From Oceanobacter sp045430275 (lineage in GTDB: Bacteria > Pseudomonadota > Gammaproteobacteria > Pseudomonadales > Oceanobacteraceae), in NCBI GenBank assembly GCA_045430275.1, contig JAILXU010000002.1, forward strand, positions 1 through 64,000: 64,000 nucleotides of DNA, written 5' to 3'. The translations under genes were made by a program, and so were the position numbers. The notes beneath the pieces were generated by a model that worked only from the letters and a program-made list of their open reading frames with translations, had not been told where the DNA came from and did no database searches. Numbering within the stretch: position 1 is the first letter of the stretch; the number at the start of each line of letters is the position of its first letter. Of the stretch, positions 18,711 to 27,892 are shown in pieces.

Positions 18711-20345
18711 TTATCCAGTCTGACCTTCTTTGGCCCACTGACGCAGTTTGAACTTCTGAACCTTACCAGTCGAAGTGCGCGGCAGTTCGGTAAACACAAC
18801 CTGTTTCGGTGCCTTGAAGTGGGCCATGTTCTGACGGCAGTAAGCGATGATTTCAGCTTCGCTCAGGCTGCCGTCCTGGGCCAGCTTGACGAACGCGCAA
18901 GGTACTTCGCCCCACTTCTCGTCGGGCTTGGCAACCACTGCCGCATCTTCAATGCCGGGGTGACGGAACAAGGCTTCTTCCACTTCGATGGAGGAAATGT
19001 TTTCACCCCCGGAAATGATGATGTCCTTGGAGCGGTCTTTAATCTCGACGTAACCGTCTTCATGCCATACGGCCAGGTCGCCGGTGTGGAACCAGCCGCC
19101 TGCGAAGGCTTCGTCGGTGGTGGTCGGGTTTTTCAGGTAGCCCTTCATCACCACGTTGCCGCGAATAAAGATTTCACCGATGGTCTCGCCATCGCGCTCA
19201 ACCGGTTCCATGGTGTCGGCATCGGCGACCATCAGGCCTTCTTGCATCGGCACACGCACGCCCTGACGGGACTTGAGGCGCGCACGTTCACCGGCATCTT
19301 CGTCGTTCCACTTGTCTTTCCAGGCCGATACCACGCAAGGGCCGTAGGTTTCGGTCAGACCATACACGTGGGTAACGTCGAAATTGATTTCTTCCATCTG
19401 CTGAATCACCGACGGAGGTGGTGGTGCGCCAGCCGTCATGACTTTTACAGTGTGGTTCAGGCCTTCGCGCAGGGCCGGGTCAAGTGAGCCGATCATACTC
19501 AGAACAATCGGCGCACCGCACAGGTGGTCAACGGTTTCGGTGCGCACGCGTTCAACGATTTCTTCGGCGCGAACGTGGCGCAAGCAAACATTGGTGCCTG
19601 CAATCGCGGCCATTGTCCACGGGAAACACCAGCCATTGCAGTGGAACATCGGCAACGTCCACAGGTAAGTGGCGTGTTGTGGCATGTTCCACGACAGGGA
19701 GTTGCTGGCGGCGTTCAGGTACGCGCCACGGTGGTGATACACCACGCCTTTCGGGTCACCGGTGGTGCCGGAGGTGTAGTTCAGGGTGATGGCGTCCCAC
19801 TCGTTTGCAGGGCCAGCCCATTCATAATTTTCATCGCCTTCCTCCAGCAGGGCTTCGTAGTCTTTCTCGCCCAGCAGCTTGCCGCCTTCAAACGAAGGAT
19901 CGTCAATATCAATCACGACTGGTGGCTTCTGCATCATGTGCAGAGCTTTCTCGACCACGGGTGACATTTCACGGTCAACAATCAGCAGTTTGGTTTCAGC
20001 GTGCTGCAGAATGAACGCCACAACCGGTGCATCCAGACGGGTGTTGATCGAGTTCAACACCGCGCCAGACATGGGCACACCAAAATGCGCTTCAAAGTGT
20101 TCTGGAAGGTTGGGAGCCATGATCGATACAGTATCGCCCTTGTTGATGCCACGCTGGACCAGAGCGCTGGCGAGCTGCTTGCAACGACGGTAGACCTCGT
20201 CCCAGTTGCGACGGACATCGCCATGAACGACCGCAGGCTGGTCGGGATAGATAAAGGCTGTGCGCTCCAGATAAGACAACGGGCTCAGTGCTTCGTAGTT
20301 GGCACTGTTGGCGTCCAGATGCTGATCATAAATAGAATGGGACAT
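18711..20345 (-). CDS. Acyl-CoA synthetase (AMP-forming)
   Basis: A 544-residue adenylate-forming ligase that activates a carboxylic acid to its CoA thioester. Motifs: YTSGTTGDPKGV (P-loop), GLTETYGP, GWFHTGDLA, DRSKDIIISGGENISS and the catalytic lysine region PRTSTGKVQKFKL. It belongs to the medium-chain/methylmercaptopropionate-type acyl-CoA ligase branch by overall appearance, but the substrate is uncertain. Start ATG 20345 with AGGAG. It is the last gene of the ABC operon, 74 bp after livM with a hairpin between. The arrangement suggests that the transporter imports a carboxylate that this enzyme captures as CoA ester. Confidence 0.92.
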   Translation of the reverse strand: MSHSIYDQHLDANSANYEALSPLSYLERTAFIYPDQPAVVHGDVRRNWDEVYRRCKQLASALVQRGINKGDTVSIMAPNLPEHFEAHFGVPMSGAVLNSINTRLDAPVVAFILQHAETKLLIVDREMSPVVEKALHMMQKPPVVIDIDDPSFEGGKLLGEKDYEALLEEGDENYEWAGPANEWDAITLNYTSGTTGDPKGVVYHHRGAYLNAASNSLSWNMPQHATYLWTLPMFHCNGWCFPWTMAAIAGTNVCLRHVRAEEIVERVRTETVDHLCGAPIVLSMIGSLDPALREGLNHTVKVMTAGAPPPPSVIQQMEEINFDVTHVYGLTETYGPCVVSAWKDKWNDEDAGERARLKSRQGVRVPMQEGLMVADADTMEPVERDGETIGEIFIRGNVVMKGYLKNPTTTDEAFAGGWFHTGDLAVWHEDGYVEIKDRSKDIIISGGENISSIEVEEALFRHPGIEDAAVVAKPDEKWGEVPCAFVKLAQDGSLSEAEIIAYCRQNMAHFKAPKQVVFTELPRTSTGKVQKFKLRQWAKEGQTG

Positions 20346-20367
20346 GCTTGACTCCTGACGTTCACCG

Positions 20368-20387
20368 GCAGGCCTTGAACGGCCTGC
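20368..20387 (-). other. Intercistronic stem-loop before the acyl-CoA ligase gene
   Basis: A perfect 7-bp inverted repeat GCAGGCC/GGCCTGC with a 6-nt loop lies between the livM-like stop (20420) and the ligase ATG (20345). No T run follows on the minus strand, so it is more likely an mRNA processing or stability element than a terminator. Confidence 0.5.
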
Positions 20388-20419
20388 ATTATTATTGCTT
20401 TGTTATCAAAACGGGATGG

Positions 20420-21385
20420 CTATTGGCCAATCCCGGAGGCCGTGAAGTTCTTCTTCATAAAGTGGTTGAACTCACCCACCACACCGCGACGGAAAGCCAG
20501 TACGCAAACCACGAAGATCACACCCATAATGATGTGAATGTAGTTGCCCAGCGCACCGCCCGAGAACACCGTGGTAATGGCCACAACAATGGCCGCTCCG
20601 ACCACCGGACCGAAGATCGTGCCCATGCCACCCAGCAGCGTCATCAATACGACTTCACCGGACATGTGCCAATGCGCATCGGTCAGCGACTCCAGCTCGA
20701 ACACCAGCGCTTTGGTGGCACCGGCCATACCCGCCAGCGTGGCGGAGATGACAAACGCCGTTAATTTGTAGTCACGCACGTTGTAGCCCAGGGAAACCGC
20801 ACGCGGTTCGTTCTCACGAATGGCTTTCAGAATCTGTCCGAACGGCGAGTGAATGGTGCGATAAATCAGACCAAAACCAATCGCAAACACCGCCAGCACG
20901 AAGTAATACATGTTGAAGTTGTCCTTCATATCGATCAGGCCAAACAGCTCACCTCGGGGAATCGGCTGCATGCCATCTTCACCGCCGGTAAACGGCGCTT
21001 GCAGATAAAAGAAGAACACCAGTTGAGCCAGTGCCAATGTCACCATGGCGAAGTAAATGCCTTCGCGCTTGACCGACAGCTTGCCAAATACGTAACCCAG
21101 CACCCCGGCGACCAGAGCACCCGCCAACACGCCCAGCTCGGTGCTCAGGCCCACTTGTGTCATCAGATAACCCGTGACGTAGCCGCCCGTACTCAAGAAC
21201 GCCGCATGGCCAAACGACAACATGCCAACAAAACCCAGCATCAGATTGAAGGCGCAGGCAAACAGCGCAAAACACAGGAATTTCATCAGGAACACTGGAT
21301 AAATCACCAACGGCGCAACCAGTCCCACCAGCAGCAGGGCAATACCCATATTTCGAACATTATGATTCGATGCAGACGTCGTCAT
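20420..21385 (-). CDS. livM: Branched-chain-type ABC transporter permease, LivM-like
   Basis: A 321-residue inner-membrane permease of the LivHM family with about 8-9 hydrophobic segments and the family segment NLMLGFVGMLSFGHAAF, followed by the coupling-helix region around TIHSPFGQILKAIRENEPRAVSLG. It should pair with the LivH-like protein encoded one base upstream. The ribosome site GGAGG lies inside the end of the upstream gene, a sign of coupling. The N-terminal 15 residues are polar. The symbol is by family, not by proven amino-acid specificity. Confidence 0.9.
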   Translation of the reverse strand: MTTSASNHNVRNMGIALLLVGLVAPLVIYPVFLMKFLCFALFACAFNLMLGFVGMLSFGHAAFLSTGGYVTGYLMTQVGLSTELGVLAGALVAGVLGYVFGKLSVKREGIYFAMVTLALAQLVFFFYLQAPFTGGEDGMQPIPRGELFGLIDMKDNFNMYYFVLAVFAIGFGLIYRTIHSPFGQILKAIRENEPRAVSLGYNVRDYKLTAFVISATLAGMAGATKALVFELESLTDAHWHMSGEVVLMTLLGGMGTIFGPVVGAAIVVAITTVFSGGALGNYIHIIMGVIFVVCVLAFRRGVVGEFNHFMKKNFTASGIGQ

Positions 21386-21386
21386 C

Positions 21387-22271
21387 TCAGGCCTCCTTGC
21401 CGAACAGACCGGCAGGTTTTAACAACAGCACCAATACCATCACCATAAAGATCACAGTGGTCGACGCCTCGGGGTAGAAGTATTTGGTCAGGCCTTCTAC
21501 AACGCCCATGCCCAGACCGGTCAGAATCGCACCGCCTATCGAGCCCATACCGCCAATCACCACAATGGCAAACACCACAATCAGGATATTGGAACCCATA
21601 TCCGGGCTGACGGAATAAATCGGAGCGGCCAGCACGCCTGCCAAACCCGCCAGCGCGACACCAAAACCAAAGGTCAGGGTGATCATCATGGGCACGTTGA
21701 CGCCGAACGCTTGCAGCAACGCCGGGTTTTCCGTGCCTGCTCGTAGATAGGAACCCAGCGCGGTTTTTTCAATAACCCACCAGGAACCCAGACACGCAAT
21801 CAGTGACACCACGATGATCCAGGCGCGATAGGTGGGCAGGTACATAAAGCCGAGGTTATTACCGCCCTTGAGCGCATCCGGGATGTTGTACGACATGCCG
21901 GAAGATCCGAACATGTGCGTAAAGGCTCCTTGCAGAATCAGCGCCAGGCCGAACGTCAGCAACAAGCTGTAAAGATGATCTTCATTGGCAATCGGACGAA
22001 CCAGAAAGCGCTCCATCAGGATGCCAATCAGCCCGACCACCACCGGCACCACAAACAGCGCCACCCAGTAATTCATCCCCAGGTACTGCAGCCCCAGCCA
22101 GGCCACAAACGCCCCCAGCATGTACAAAGCGCCTTGGGCAAAGTTAATAATGCGCAACAAGCCAAAGATGATCGCCAGCCCCAACGCCAGCAAGGCGTAA
22201 AAGGAGCCGTTGATCAGTCCGACCAGTAGCTGGCCCATCAGGCCAAAAATATTGATATCCAGAAACGACAT
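21387..22271 (-). CDS. livH: Branched-chain-type ABC transporter permease, LivH-like
   Basis: A 294-residue inner-membrane permease with 8 or so hydrophobic helices. The LivH signature is seen in LINGSFYALLALGLAIIFGLLRIINFAQGAL and in GGMGSIGGAILTGLGMGVVEG. Start is ATG 22271 (MSFLDINIFG) with GAGGG upstream; an ATG 15 bases earlier lacks a ribosome site. Located between the solute-binding protein and LivM genes of the same operon. Confidence 0.9.
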   Translation of the reverse strand: MSFLDINIFGLMGQLLVGLINGSFYALLALGLAIIFGLLRIINFAQGALYMLGAFVAWLGLQYLGMNYWVALFVVPVVVGLIGILMERFLVRPIANEDHLYSLLLTFGLALILQGAFTHMFGSSGMSYNIPDALKGGNNLGFMYLPTYRAWIIVVSLIACLGSWWVIEKTALGSYLRAGTENPALLQAFGVNVPMMITLTFGFGVALAGLAGVLAAPIYSVSPDMGSNILIVVFAIVVIGGMGSIGGAILTGLGMGVVEGLTKYFYPEASTTVIFMVMVLVLLLKPAGLFGKEA

Positions 22272-22327
22272 GGCGTTTTCCCTCATAGACGGCCCAAACC
22301 GTCGTTATTCTTATTGTTGTGTGGCAA

Positions 22328-22349
22328 CCGGCGGACATGGCTCCACCGG
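22328..22349 (-). other. Stem-loop between solute-binding protein and permease genes
   Basis: On the minus strand CCGGTGGA and TCCGCCGG form an 8-bp stem with one wobble and a 6-nt loop, between the binding-protein stop (22376) and the LivH start (22271). Such elements commonly protect the binding-protein message and damp expression of downstream membrane genes; that role is inferred here. Confidence 0.55.
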
Positions 22350-22375
22350 CTGCCGGGTCGAGCAAAAAAAATGGC

Positions 22376-23584
22376 TTACTTGAAGTCACATTCCGGCAAC
22401 TGGGCACCGAAGGCCTGATCACCTGGAATCACTTTTTCGATTTCGTACAGATCGTTGTCATTCTTGCGCTCGCTGTCGGTCTTCACACGTACCTGATACA
22501 TGTCGTGAACCATGCGGCCATCGCTGCGCAGCGTGGCATTACGAGCAAAGAAGTCGTTCGGCTTCAGCGCTTTCATCTTGGTCATCACCGCTTTGCCTTC
22601 GTCGGTGCCCGTTTCCTTGACCGCATTCAGGTAATGCATGGTCGATGAGTAAGCACCCGCGTGCGCCATGGTTGGAATGGCACCGGTACGCTCGATAAAG
22701 CGCTTGGCCCACTCGCGGCTCTGGTCATCACGATCCCAGTAGAAACCGGTGGTCAGACGCATATTGCCAATGATGGACGGATCAATCGCTTTGGTATCGG
22801 AAGCGAACACCAACAGACCCGCCAGGGTGGCTTGCTCGCTCAGGCCGAATTCCACCGCGCCTTTCAGCGAGTTCACAAAGTCCTTACCGGCGTTGGCCAG
22901 TGCCACAACGTCAGCGCCAGATGACATGGCCTGCAGGACAAATGAGGAGTAATCGTTGGTGCCCAATGGCGCGCGTGCAACGCCCACCACTTCACCGCCG
23001 TTCTTTTCGATGATGCCGGTGGCGACGGTTTCCAGTGCGTGTCCGAAGGAATAATCCGCTGTGATGAAGAACCACTTTTTCTTGCCGCTATCGACCAGTG
23101 GCTTCACCGTGCCGTTCGCCAATGCGGCAACGTCGTAGCTCCAGTGAGCATTGAACGGAGAACAGGTTTTGGTGGTGAAGGTATTGCTGCCTGCACCGGA
23201 AATCAGGGTCGGCTTCTCATTACTGCGAGTCACCTGGGATACCGCACCCACCACGCTGGAAGCGACCAGACCATTGATAGCATCAACGCCTTCGCTTTCG
23301 ATCCACTCGCGGGCCTTGGCCGAACCAAAGTCGGCCTTGTTCTGATCGTCGGCTGACAAGACTTCAATCTTCTTGCCCAGCACTTTGCCGCCAAAGTCTT
23401 CAACCGCCATTTTGACGGCGACAACGCAGTTACGGCCACACAGGTCACCGTAAGGGCCACCCATGTCGGCCAGAACACCAATTTTGACCTTGTTATCTGA
23501 AATACCACCCGCCATGACGGTAGACGCCATCAAGGCCGTTCCCAGAGTGACAGCGGCGGTCAGTGTTTTTATGGCCTGTTTCAT
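22376..23584 (-). CDS. livK: ABC transporter periplasmic substrate-binding protein (LivJ/LivK-type)
   Basis: A 402-residue secreted binding protein of the type-I (Leu/Ile/Val) fold. Signal peptide about residues 1-26 (MKQAIKTLTAAV...STVMAG). The mature part has the family features KIGVLADMGGPYGD, GLVASSVVGAVSQVT and WFFITADYSFGHALE. Start ATG 23584 with GAGAAGG; an in-frame TTG six codons upstream is less likely. Several Cys pairs in the mature chain (DLCGRNC, KTC) could form periplasmic disulfides. The ligand is unknown; the acyl-CoA ligase in the operon favours a carboxylate over an amino acid. The order ATPase-ATPase-binding protein-permease-permease-ligase is intact. Confidence 0.9.
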   Translation of the reverse strand: MKQAIKTLTAAVTLGTALMASTVMAGGISDNKVKIGVLADMGGPYGDLCGRNCVVAVKMAVEDFGGKVLGKKIEVLSADDQNKADFGSAKAREWIESEGVDAINGLVASSVVGAVSQVTRSNEKPTLISGAGSNTFTTKTCSPFNAHWSYDVAALANGTVKPLVDSGKKKWFFITADYSFGHALETVATGIIEKNGGEVVGVARAPLGTNDYSSFVLQAMSSGADVVALANAGKDFVNSLKGAVEFGLSEQATLAGLLVFASDTKAIDPSIIGNMRLTTGFYWDRDDQSREWAKRFIERTGAIPTMAHAGAYSSTMHYLNAVKETGTDEGKAVMTKMKALKPNDFFARNATLRSDGRMVHDMYQVRVKTDSERKNDNDLYEIEKVIPGDQAFGAQLPECDFK

Positions 23585-23629
23585 ATCGGTTTGCCTTCTC
23601 AAGGTTATCGGGTTCAGTCAGCGAGGCTG

Positions 23630-24397
23630 TTACACACCCAAATAGGTGTTCAGCAGCTCTTTTTTGCTTTCCAGTTCGTGCTGTGGAATTTCTTCGACAA
23701 TGTGGCCGTGTTCCATCACGTAGTGACGGTCGGCAATCGGCGCGGCGAAATGGAAGTTCTGTTCCACCAGCAGAATGGTCAGACCACGCTGCTTGAGCTT
23801 GACCAGTACCTCGGCCAGCTTTTGCACAATCACCGGGGCCAGACCTTCGGTAATTTCATCCAGTAACAGGATATTTGCGCCATTGCGCATGATCCGCGCC
23901 AGTGCCAACATTTGCTGTTCACCGCCGGACAGACGTGTGCCCTGACTGAAACGACGCTCATAGAGGTTGGGGAAAATGTCGTAAATTTCTTCAAGCGGCA
24001 CGCCATCACTGCGCACAGCCGGTGGAAGCATCAGGTTTTCTTCGACATTGAGACTGGAAAAAATGCCCCTTTCTTCGGGGCAATACCCCAGTCCCAGGTA
24101 AGCGATTTGATGACTGGGCATACCGAGTGTTTCGGTGCCATTCACCACAATACTGCCGGTACGATGACCGACCAGATTCATGATCGACTTCAGCGTAGTG
24201 GAACGACCTGAGCCGTTACGGCCCAGCAAGGTCGCCAGTTCACCTTTGCGAATGGTCAGATCAATGCCGTGCAAAATATGGGATTCACCATAAAAGGCGT
24301 GCAAATCGGTGATGCGCAGTTTTTCATCGGCATCCGGGCGGCTGGCGGCAGCACTTTGGACAGAAGCGCTCTGTACAGAAGCAGCGGGCGTATTCAT
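23630..24397 (-). CDS. livF: ABC transporter ATP-binding protein, LivF-like, with variant Walker A
   Basis: A 255-residue cytoplasmic ATPase. Signature LSGGEQQMLALARIM and Walker B ILLLDEITEGLAP are normal, with EITEG typical of LivF. The Walker A reads GRNGSGRST, so the invariant Lys is Arg (R65, codon at 24203-24205). The N-terminus carries a low-complexity repeat (SVQSASVQSA). Its start overlaps the LivG stop by 4 bp (ATGA). Some LivF-like proteins in this clade may share the Arg, so loss of function should not be assumed. Confidence 0.9.
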   Translation of the reverse strand: MNTPAASVQSASVQSAAASRPDADEKLRITDLHAFYGESHILHGIDLTIRKGELATLLGRNGSGRSTTLKSIMNLVGHRTGSIVVNGTETLGMPSHQIAYLGLGYCPEERGIFSSLNVEENLMLPPAVRSDGVPLEEIYDIFPNLYERRFSQGTRLSGGEQQMLALARIMRNGANILLLDEITEGLAPVIVQKLAEVLVKLKQRGLTILLVEQNFHFAAPIADRHYVMEHGHIVEEIPQHELESKKELLNTYLGV

Positions 24398-25239
24398 ACG
24401 ACGGCCTCCTCGGCTTCTGGCTTGCTGGTTTGTTCCTTGCTGGTTTGTTCCTTGGTAGTTTGCTCGCCTGATTGCTCAACCTCTTCGTCGGCGGCCACGC
24501 CCAGATACGCTTCTTTCACACGAGGGTCAGCGGATACCGTGGCGTAGTCGCCTTCGGTCAGAACTGCACCGCGCTGCAGTACTGTGATCCGGTCGGCCAG
24601 CTTCGAGACCACGTGCAGGTTGTGTTCAACCATCAAAATGGTGCGATTAACAGATACGCGTTTGATCAGGTCGGCGATGCGATCCACGTCTTCATGGCCC
24701 ATGCCCTGAGTTGGTTCATCCAGCAGCAGCATTTCCGGCTCCAGCGCCAGCGTGGTGGCAATTTCCAACGCTCTCTTACGACCGTAAGGCAAGTCCACCG
24801 TGGCCACATGCGCAAACGACAACAAGCCAACGTCATCCAGCAACTGCTCGGCGCGATCGTTCAGACGATCCAGCACCCGCTCGGATTTCCAGAAGTGAAA
24901 GCTGATGCCTTCACGCTGCTGCAGAGCAACTCGCACATTTTCCAACACCGTCAGCTTGGGAAAGACCGCTGAAATCTGAAACGAACGCACCAGCCCCTGA
25001 CGGGCAATGGCCGACGCTTCAACTTTGGTGATGTCCCGGCCGTTGAACAGAATCTGGCCGTGAGTCGGAATCAGGTACTTGGTCAGGAGGTTGAAAACCG
25101 TGGTCTTGCCCGCGCCGTTCGGCCCAATCAAGGCATGAATCTGGCCCCGCTGAACGCTCAGGTTGACGTCATCAACGGCGGTGAAGCCCTTGAATTCCTT
25201 GGTCAGATTCCGGGTCTCCAGAATGATGTCGTTGGTCAT
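24394..25239 (-). CDS. livG: ABC transporter ATP-binding protein, LivG-like
   Basis: A 281-residue ATPase, first gene of the transporter operon. Walker A GPNGAGKTT, Walker B MLLLDEPTQGMG and the LivG-type insert (VRSFQISAVFPKLTVLENVRVALQ) are present. The usual LSGG signature reads LPYGRKRALEIATTL, as is common in LivG. Start ATG 25239 (MTNDIILETRN); the open frame extends 25 codons upstream without similarity. The last 25 residues are a hydrophilic tail (EQTTKEQTSKEQTSK) produced by a 15-bp tandem repeat at 24421-24465, an unusual extension for the family. Confidence 0.9.
   Translation of the reverse strand: MTNDIILETRNLTKEFKGFTAVDDVNLSVQRGQIHALIGPNGAGKTTVFNLLTKYLIPTHGQILFNGRDITKVEASAIARQGLVRSFQISAVFPKLTVLENVRVALQQREGISFHFWKSERVLDRLNDRAEQLLDDVGLLSFAHVATVDLPYGRKRALEIATTLALEPEMLLLDEPTQGMGHEDVDRIADLIKRVSVNRTILMVEHNLHVVSKLADRITVLQRGAVLTEGDYATVSADPRVKEAYLGVAADEEVEQSGEQTTKEQTSKEQTSKPEAEEAVV
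24421..24465. repeat. 15-bp tandem repeat inside the livG-like gene
   Basis: Two identical 15-bp units (CTTGCTGGTTTGTTC) followed by a third diverged copy. They encode the repeated TSKEQ tail of the LivG-like ATPase. Because the unit is a multiple of three, copy-number change would not shift the frame. Confidence 0.9.
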
Positions 25240-25260
25240 GGCTTGTGCTCTGTTCTTGTT

Positions 25261-25310
25261 GTTATTAACACACCGGACGATTGTTAGATAACGAACGATT
25301 AACGTTGTTA
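25261..25310. promoter_or_regulatory. Candidate operator cluster in the transporter/two-component divergent region
   Basis: The region between the LivG-like start (25239) and the kinase start (25385) has repeated GTTA/TAAC half-sites: GTTATTAAC at 25261-25269, GTTAGATAAC at 25283-25292, and a TTAACGTTGTTATC stretch at 25300-25312. Two are palindromes about 22 bp apart, near two helical turns. They are plausible binding sites for the response regulator encoded at 27889. Confidence 0.4.
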
Positions 25311-25384
25311 TCACCGATGGGTCATCGCTATGATGCCTACCCTAATTGGCCATGATTTCCTGAGTTTTGCTCAAATGTATCCAA

Positions 25385-27892
25385 ATGTTTCGGCGACCCG
25401 TTTTGTCCCACACGTTTAAACCGCCCAGATCACGCCTGTCGCGGCAGTTGTCGTTTATTATTCGCGGCATTCTGGTGGCGGTGTTTGTCTTCGTGTATCT
25501 GTACACCGTGCCGATGATTAAACAAAAGGTGTTCGAGATTGAGCGCAATGCCAGTCACCTCGCCCTCAACAATGTGTTTGAGGTTGCCAACCGGATGTAC
25601 GCCGGGGTTGAGCAATATCGTCAGCAGGCTCTGCACAATCACAAGGAACAGCTCAATCTGGTGGTTGGGCTGGCCGAGGTTTTCCTGCAATCGCATTTTC
25701 GGGAAGCGCTGAAACAGGGCATTCCGATCCAGCAGGCGCGGCAAACCGCGTTCTCGTATCTGCGGGACTTTTCCTTCGGCAACAACGATTACATCTGGGT
25801 GATTGATTACGACGTCAATGTGCTGTCTCACCCTGACCCGCGTTTTCATGGCGGTGCGCCGGGGCGTCTGAACGACGAGGATAAGGACATTCTGGGGAAT
25901 GTGGTCAGGCAGGCCATCCGCGATGGCGATGGTTATTACCACTATCAATGGCCACGAATTTCAGGCCCCGAGCGCATCGACAAGGTCTCTTATGTGCGCA
26001 ATTACCCGCAATGGGGCTTTGTGATTGGCTCCGGGATTTATCTCGACGATCTGGAAAAGGAAGTCCAACTGCGCAAGGAGCAGGCCTTGCAGGATTTGCG
26101 TCAGGCCCTGCAGGAAATCAAGGTCGCCAAAACCGGTTATATGTACGTGTTTGATTCCAGCGGCCACATGCTGATTCACCCCAACAGCAACCTCGACGGC
26201 CTGATCTTCACCAGCCATCAGAACCCGGTGTCACACCGGCCGATTTACAAGGAGTTGATCAACGTGGCCGACACCGGCCAGGAACTCCACTACCGCTGGG
26301 ACAAGCCCGACGACCCCGGCAACTACGCTTACGGCAAACTGGCATTGGTGCGCTATATCGAGGGGTTTGACTGGTACATTGGTTCGTCGGTGTATCTGGA
26401 CGAATTGCAAAGCAGCTCGGAAATTCTCAGTTCTCGCATCATGGTATTGGCCGCCATCACCATGCTGGCAACGCTGTTTATTTCCAATTTCTTCGTCAAC
26501 CGCATCACCCGACCTCTGGAAAAGCTGGCTGAAACCGCGCTGCGGGTGCGGGGCGGCGACCTGTCGGCCCGTGCCAATATTCACCGCGATGATGAGATCG
26601 GCATTCTCGCCACCAGCTTCGATGCCATGGTGCAGCGGCTGAAAAACAGCATTGATACCCTCGACAGCAAGGTCAAGCAACGCACCGAAGAGCTGGCCGA
26701 AACCAACGCCAAGGCCCAGCGTATGAACGCCGTCGGACAATTGGCCGGTGGGCTGGCCCACGACTTCAACAACCTGCTGTCGATCATCGTCGGCAATCTG
26801 ATTCTGGCGCGGGAACATCATGGTGGCGAACACAACCCGGAGCTGGAAAAACTGCTTTCTCCCGCTGAGCGAGCGGCCCGGCGCGGTGCAGATATCACCC
26901 ATCGTTTGCTGGCTTTTTCTCGCCGCCAGCCATTGCAGCCAGAAGCCGTACCGGTTCAGACGCTGGTTCAGGATGTACAGGAACTGCTGACCAATTCCAT
27001 GACCAGCCAGATTCACCTCGCCTTTCAGGCCACACCGTCTGATAATTCCCTGTTCGCTTGTGTTGATCCGGCCTACCTTGAAAATGCGCTGATCAACCTG
27101 GGCCTGAATGCCCGCGATGCCATGCCCGATGGCGGCGAAATCCGGTTCTTTGTCAGCGCCCGGAGCATCAGCCACCCTCTGGCCTACGATGAGCTGGTCA
27201 AGCCGGGGCAGTACATCGCCATTGATGTCCAGGATACCGGTGCCGGGTTCAGCGATGTGGCCCTCAAGCAAGCACTGGAACCATTTTTCAGCACCAAGTC
27301 TGGCCATGCCAATTCCGGGCTGGGGCTGTCGATGGTGTACGGCTTTGTCAAACAGTCGTCCGGGTATCTGCGGCTGGGCAATCGTTCTGAAGGTTCAGGT
27401 GCCTGCATTCAGCTATTGCTGCCTGCCTGTTCGGCCCCGGCATCACCGGCCTCGGATAACCCAACTCATGATGATTTATCCAACCTGACCGGCAGTCTGT
27501 TTCTGCTGGTGGAAGATGAACCCGATGTACGTACCGTCATTCGAGGGCAACTGATGGAGCTGGGCATTCATGTGATTGAAGCCAGCGACAGCGATGAAGC
27601 CCTCTTGCTGCTGGACACACTGGAAGAAACCACGTCTGGCAGCGCTCCAGCGGCGGCCATTCGAGGCCTGATTTCCGATGTCATGATGCCCGGCAGCATG
27701 AACGGCTATGCACTGGCCAGACTGATGCAGCAGCGCCAGCCCAATGCTGTTATTTTGTTGGTGAGTGGTTATGCGTTTGAGTCGGACTCCAGCCCACAGC
27801 CGTCCCCGTTTCCCTTGCTACGCAAGCCGTTTGATCAACAACAACTGGCCCATGCACTGGCCAGAGCCATCTCAAAGAGGATTTCTGAGTGA
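25385..27892 (+). CDS. Cache-domain hybrid sensor histidine kinase
   Basis: An 835-residue inner-membrane kinase. TM1 is near residues 25-43, then a periplasmic double Cache-like region (NDYIWVIDYDVNVLSHPDP and GYMYVFDSSGHMLIHPNS), TM2 near 360-380, HAMP, and HisKA with phospho-acceptor His459 (GLAHDFNNLL). The HATPase has NALINLGLNARDAMP, DTGAGF and SGLGLSMVYGFVKQS. A C-terminal receiver carries Asp765 in SDVMMPG. ATG 25385 is preferred to TTG 25367; neither has a good ribosome site. Cache domains usually bind small carboxylates or amino acids, which fits control of the divergent ABC transporter/acyl-CoA ligase operon. The response regulator gene overlaps its stop. Confidence 0.9.
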   Translation: MFRRPVLSHTFKPPRSRLSRQLSFIIRGILVAVFVFVYLYTVPMIKQKVFEIERNASHLALNNVFEVANRMYAGVEQYRQQALHNHKEQLNLVVGLAEVFLQSHFREALKQGIPIQQARQTAFSYLRDFSFGNNDYIWVIDYDVNVLSHPDPRFHGGAPGRLNDEDKDILGNVVRQAIRDGDGYYHYQWPRISGPERIDKVSYVRNYPQWGFVIGSGIYLDDLEKEVQLRKEQALQDLRQALQEIKVAKTGYMYVFDSSGHMLIHPNSNLDGLIFTSHQNPVSHRPIYKELINVADTGQELHYRWDKPDDPGNYAYGKLALVRYIEGFDWYIGSSVYLDELQSSSEILSSRIMVLAAITMLATLFISNFFVNRITRPLEKLAETALRVRGGDLSARANIHRDDEIGILATSFDAMVQRLKNSIDTLDSKVKQRTEELAETNAKAQRMNAVGQLAGGLAHDFNNLLSIIVGNLILAREHHGGEHNPELEKLLSPAERAARRGADITHRLLAFSRRQPLQPEAVPVQTLVQDVQELLTNSMTSQIHLAFQATPSDNSLFACVDPAYLENALINLGLNARDAMPDGGEIRFFVSARSISHPLAYDELVKPGQYIAIDVQDTGAGFSDVALKQALEPFFSTKSGHANSGLGLSMVYGFVKQSSGYLRLGNRSEGSGACIQLLLPACSAPASPASDNPTHDDLSNLTGSLFLLVEDEPDVRTVIRGQLMELGIHVIEASDSDEALLLLDTLEETTSGSAPAAAIRGLISDVMMPGSMNGYALARLMQQRQPNAVILLVSGYAFESDSSPQPSPFPLLRKPFDQQQLAHALARAISKRISE

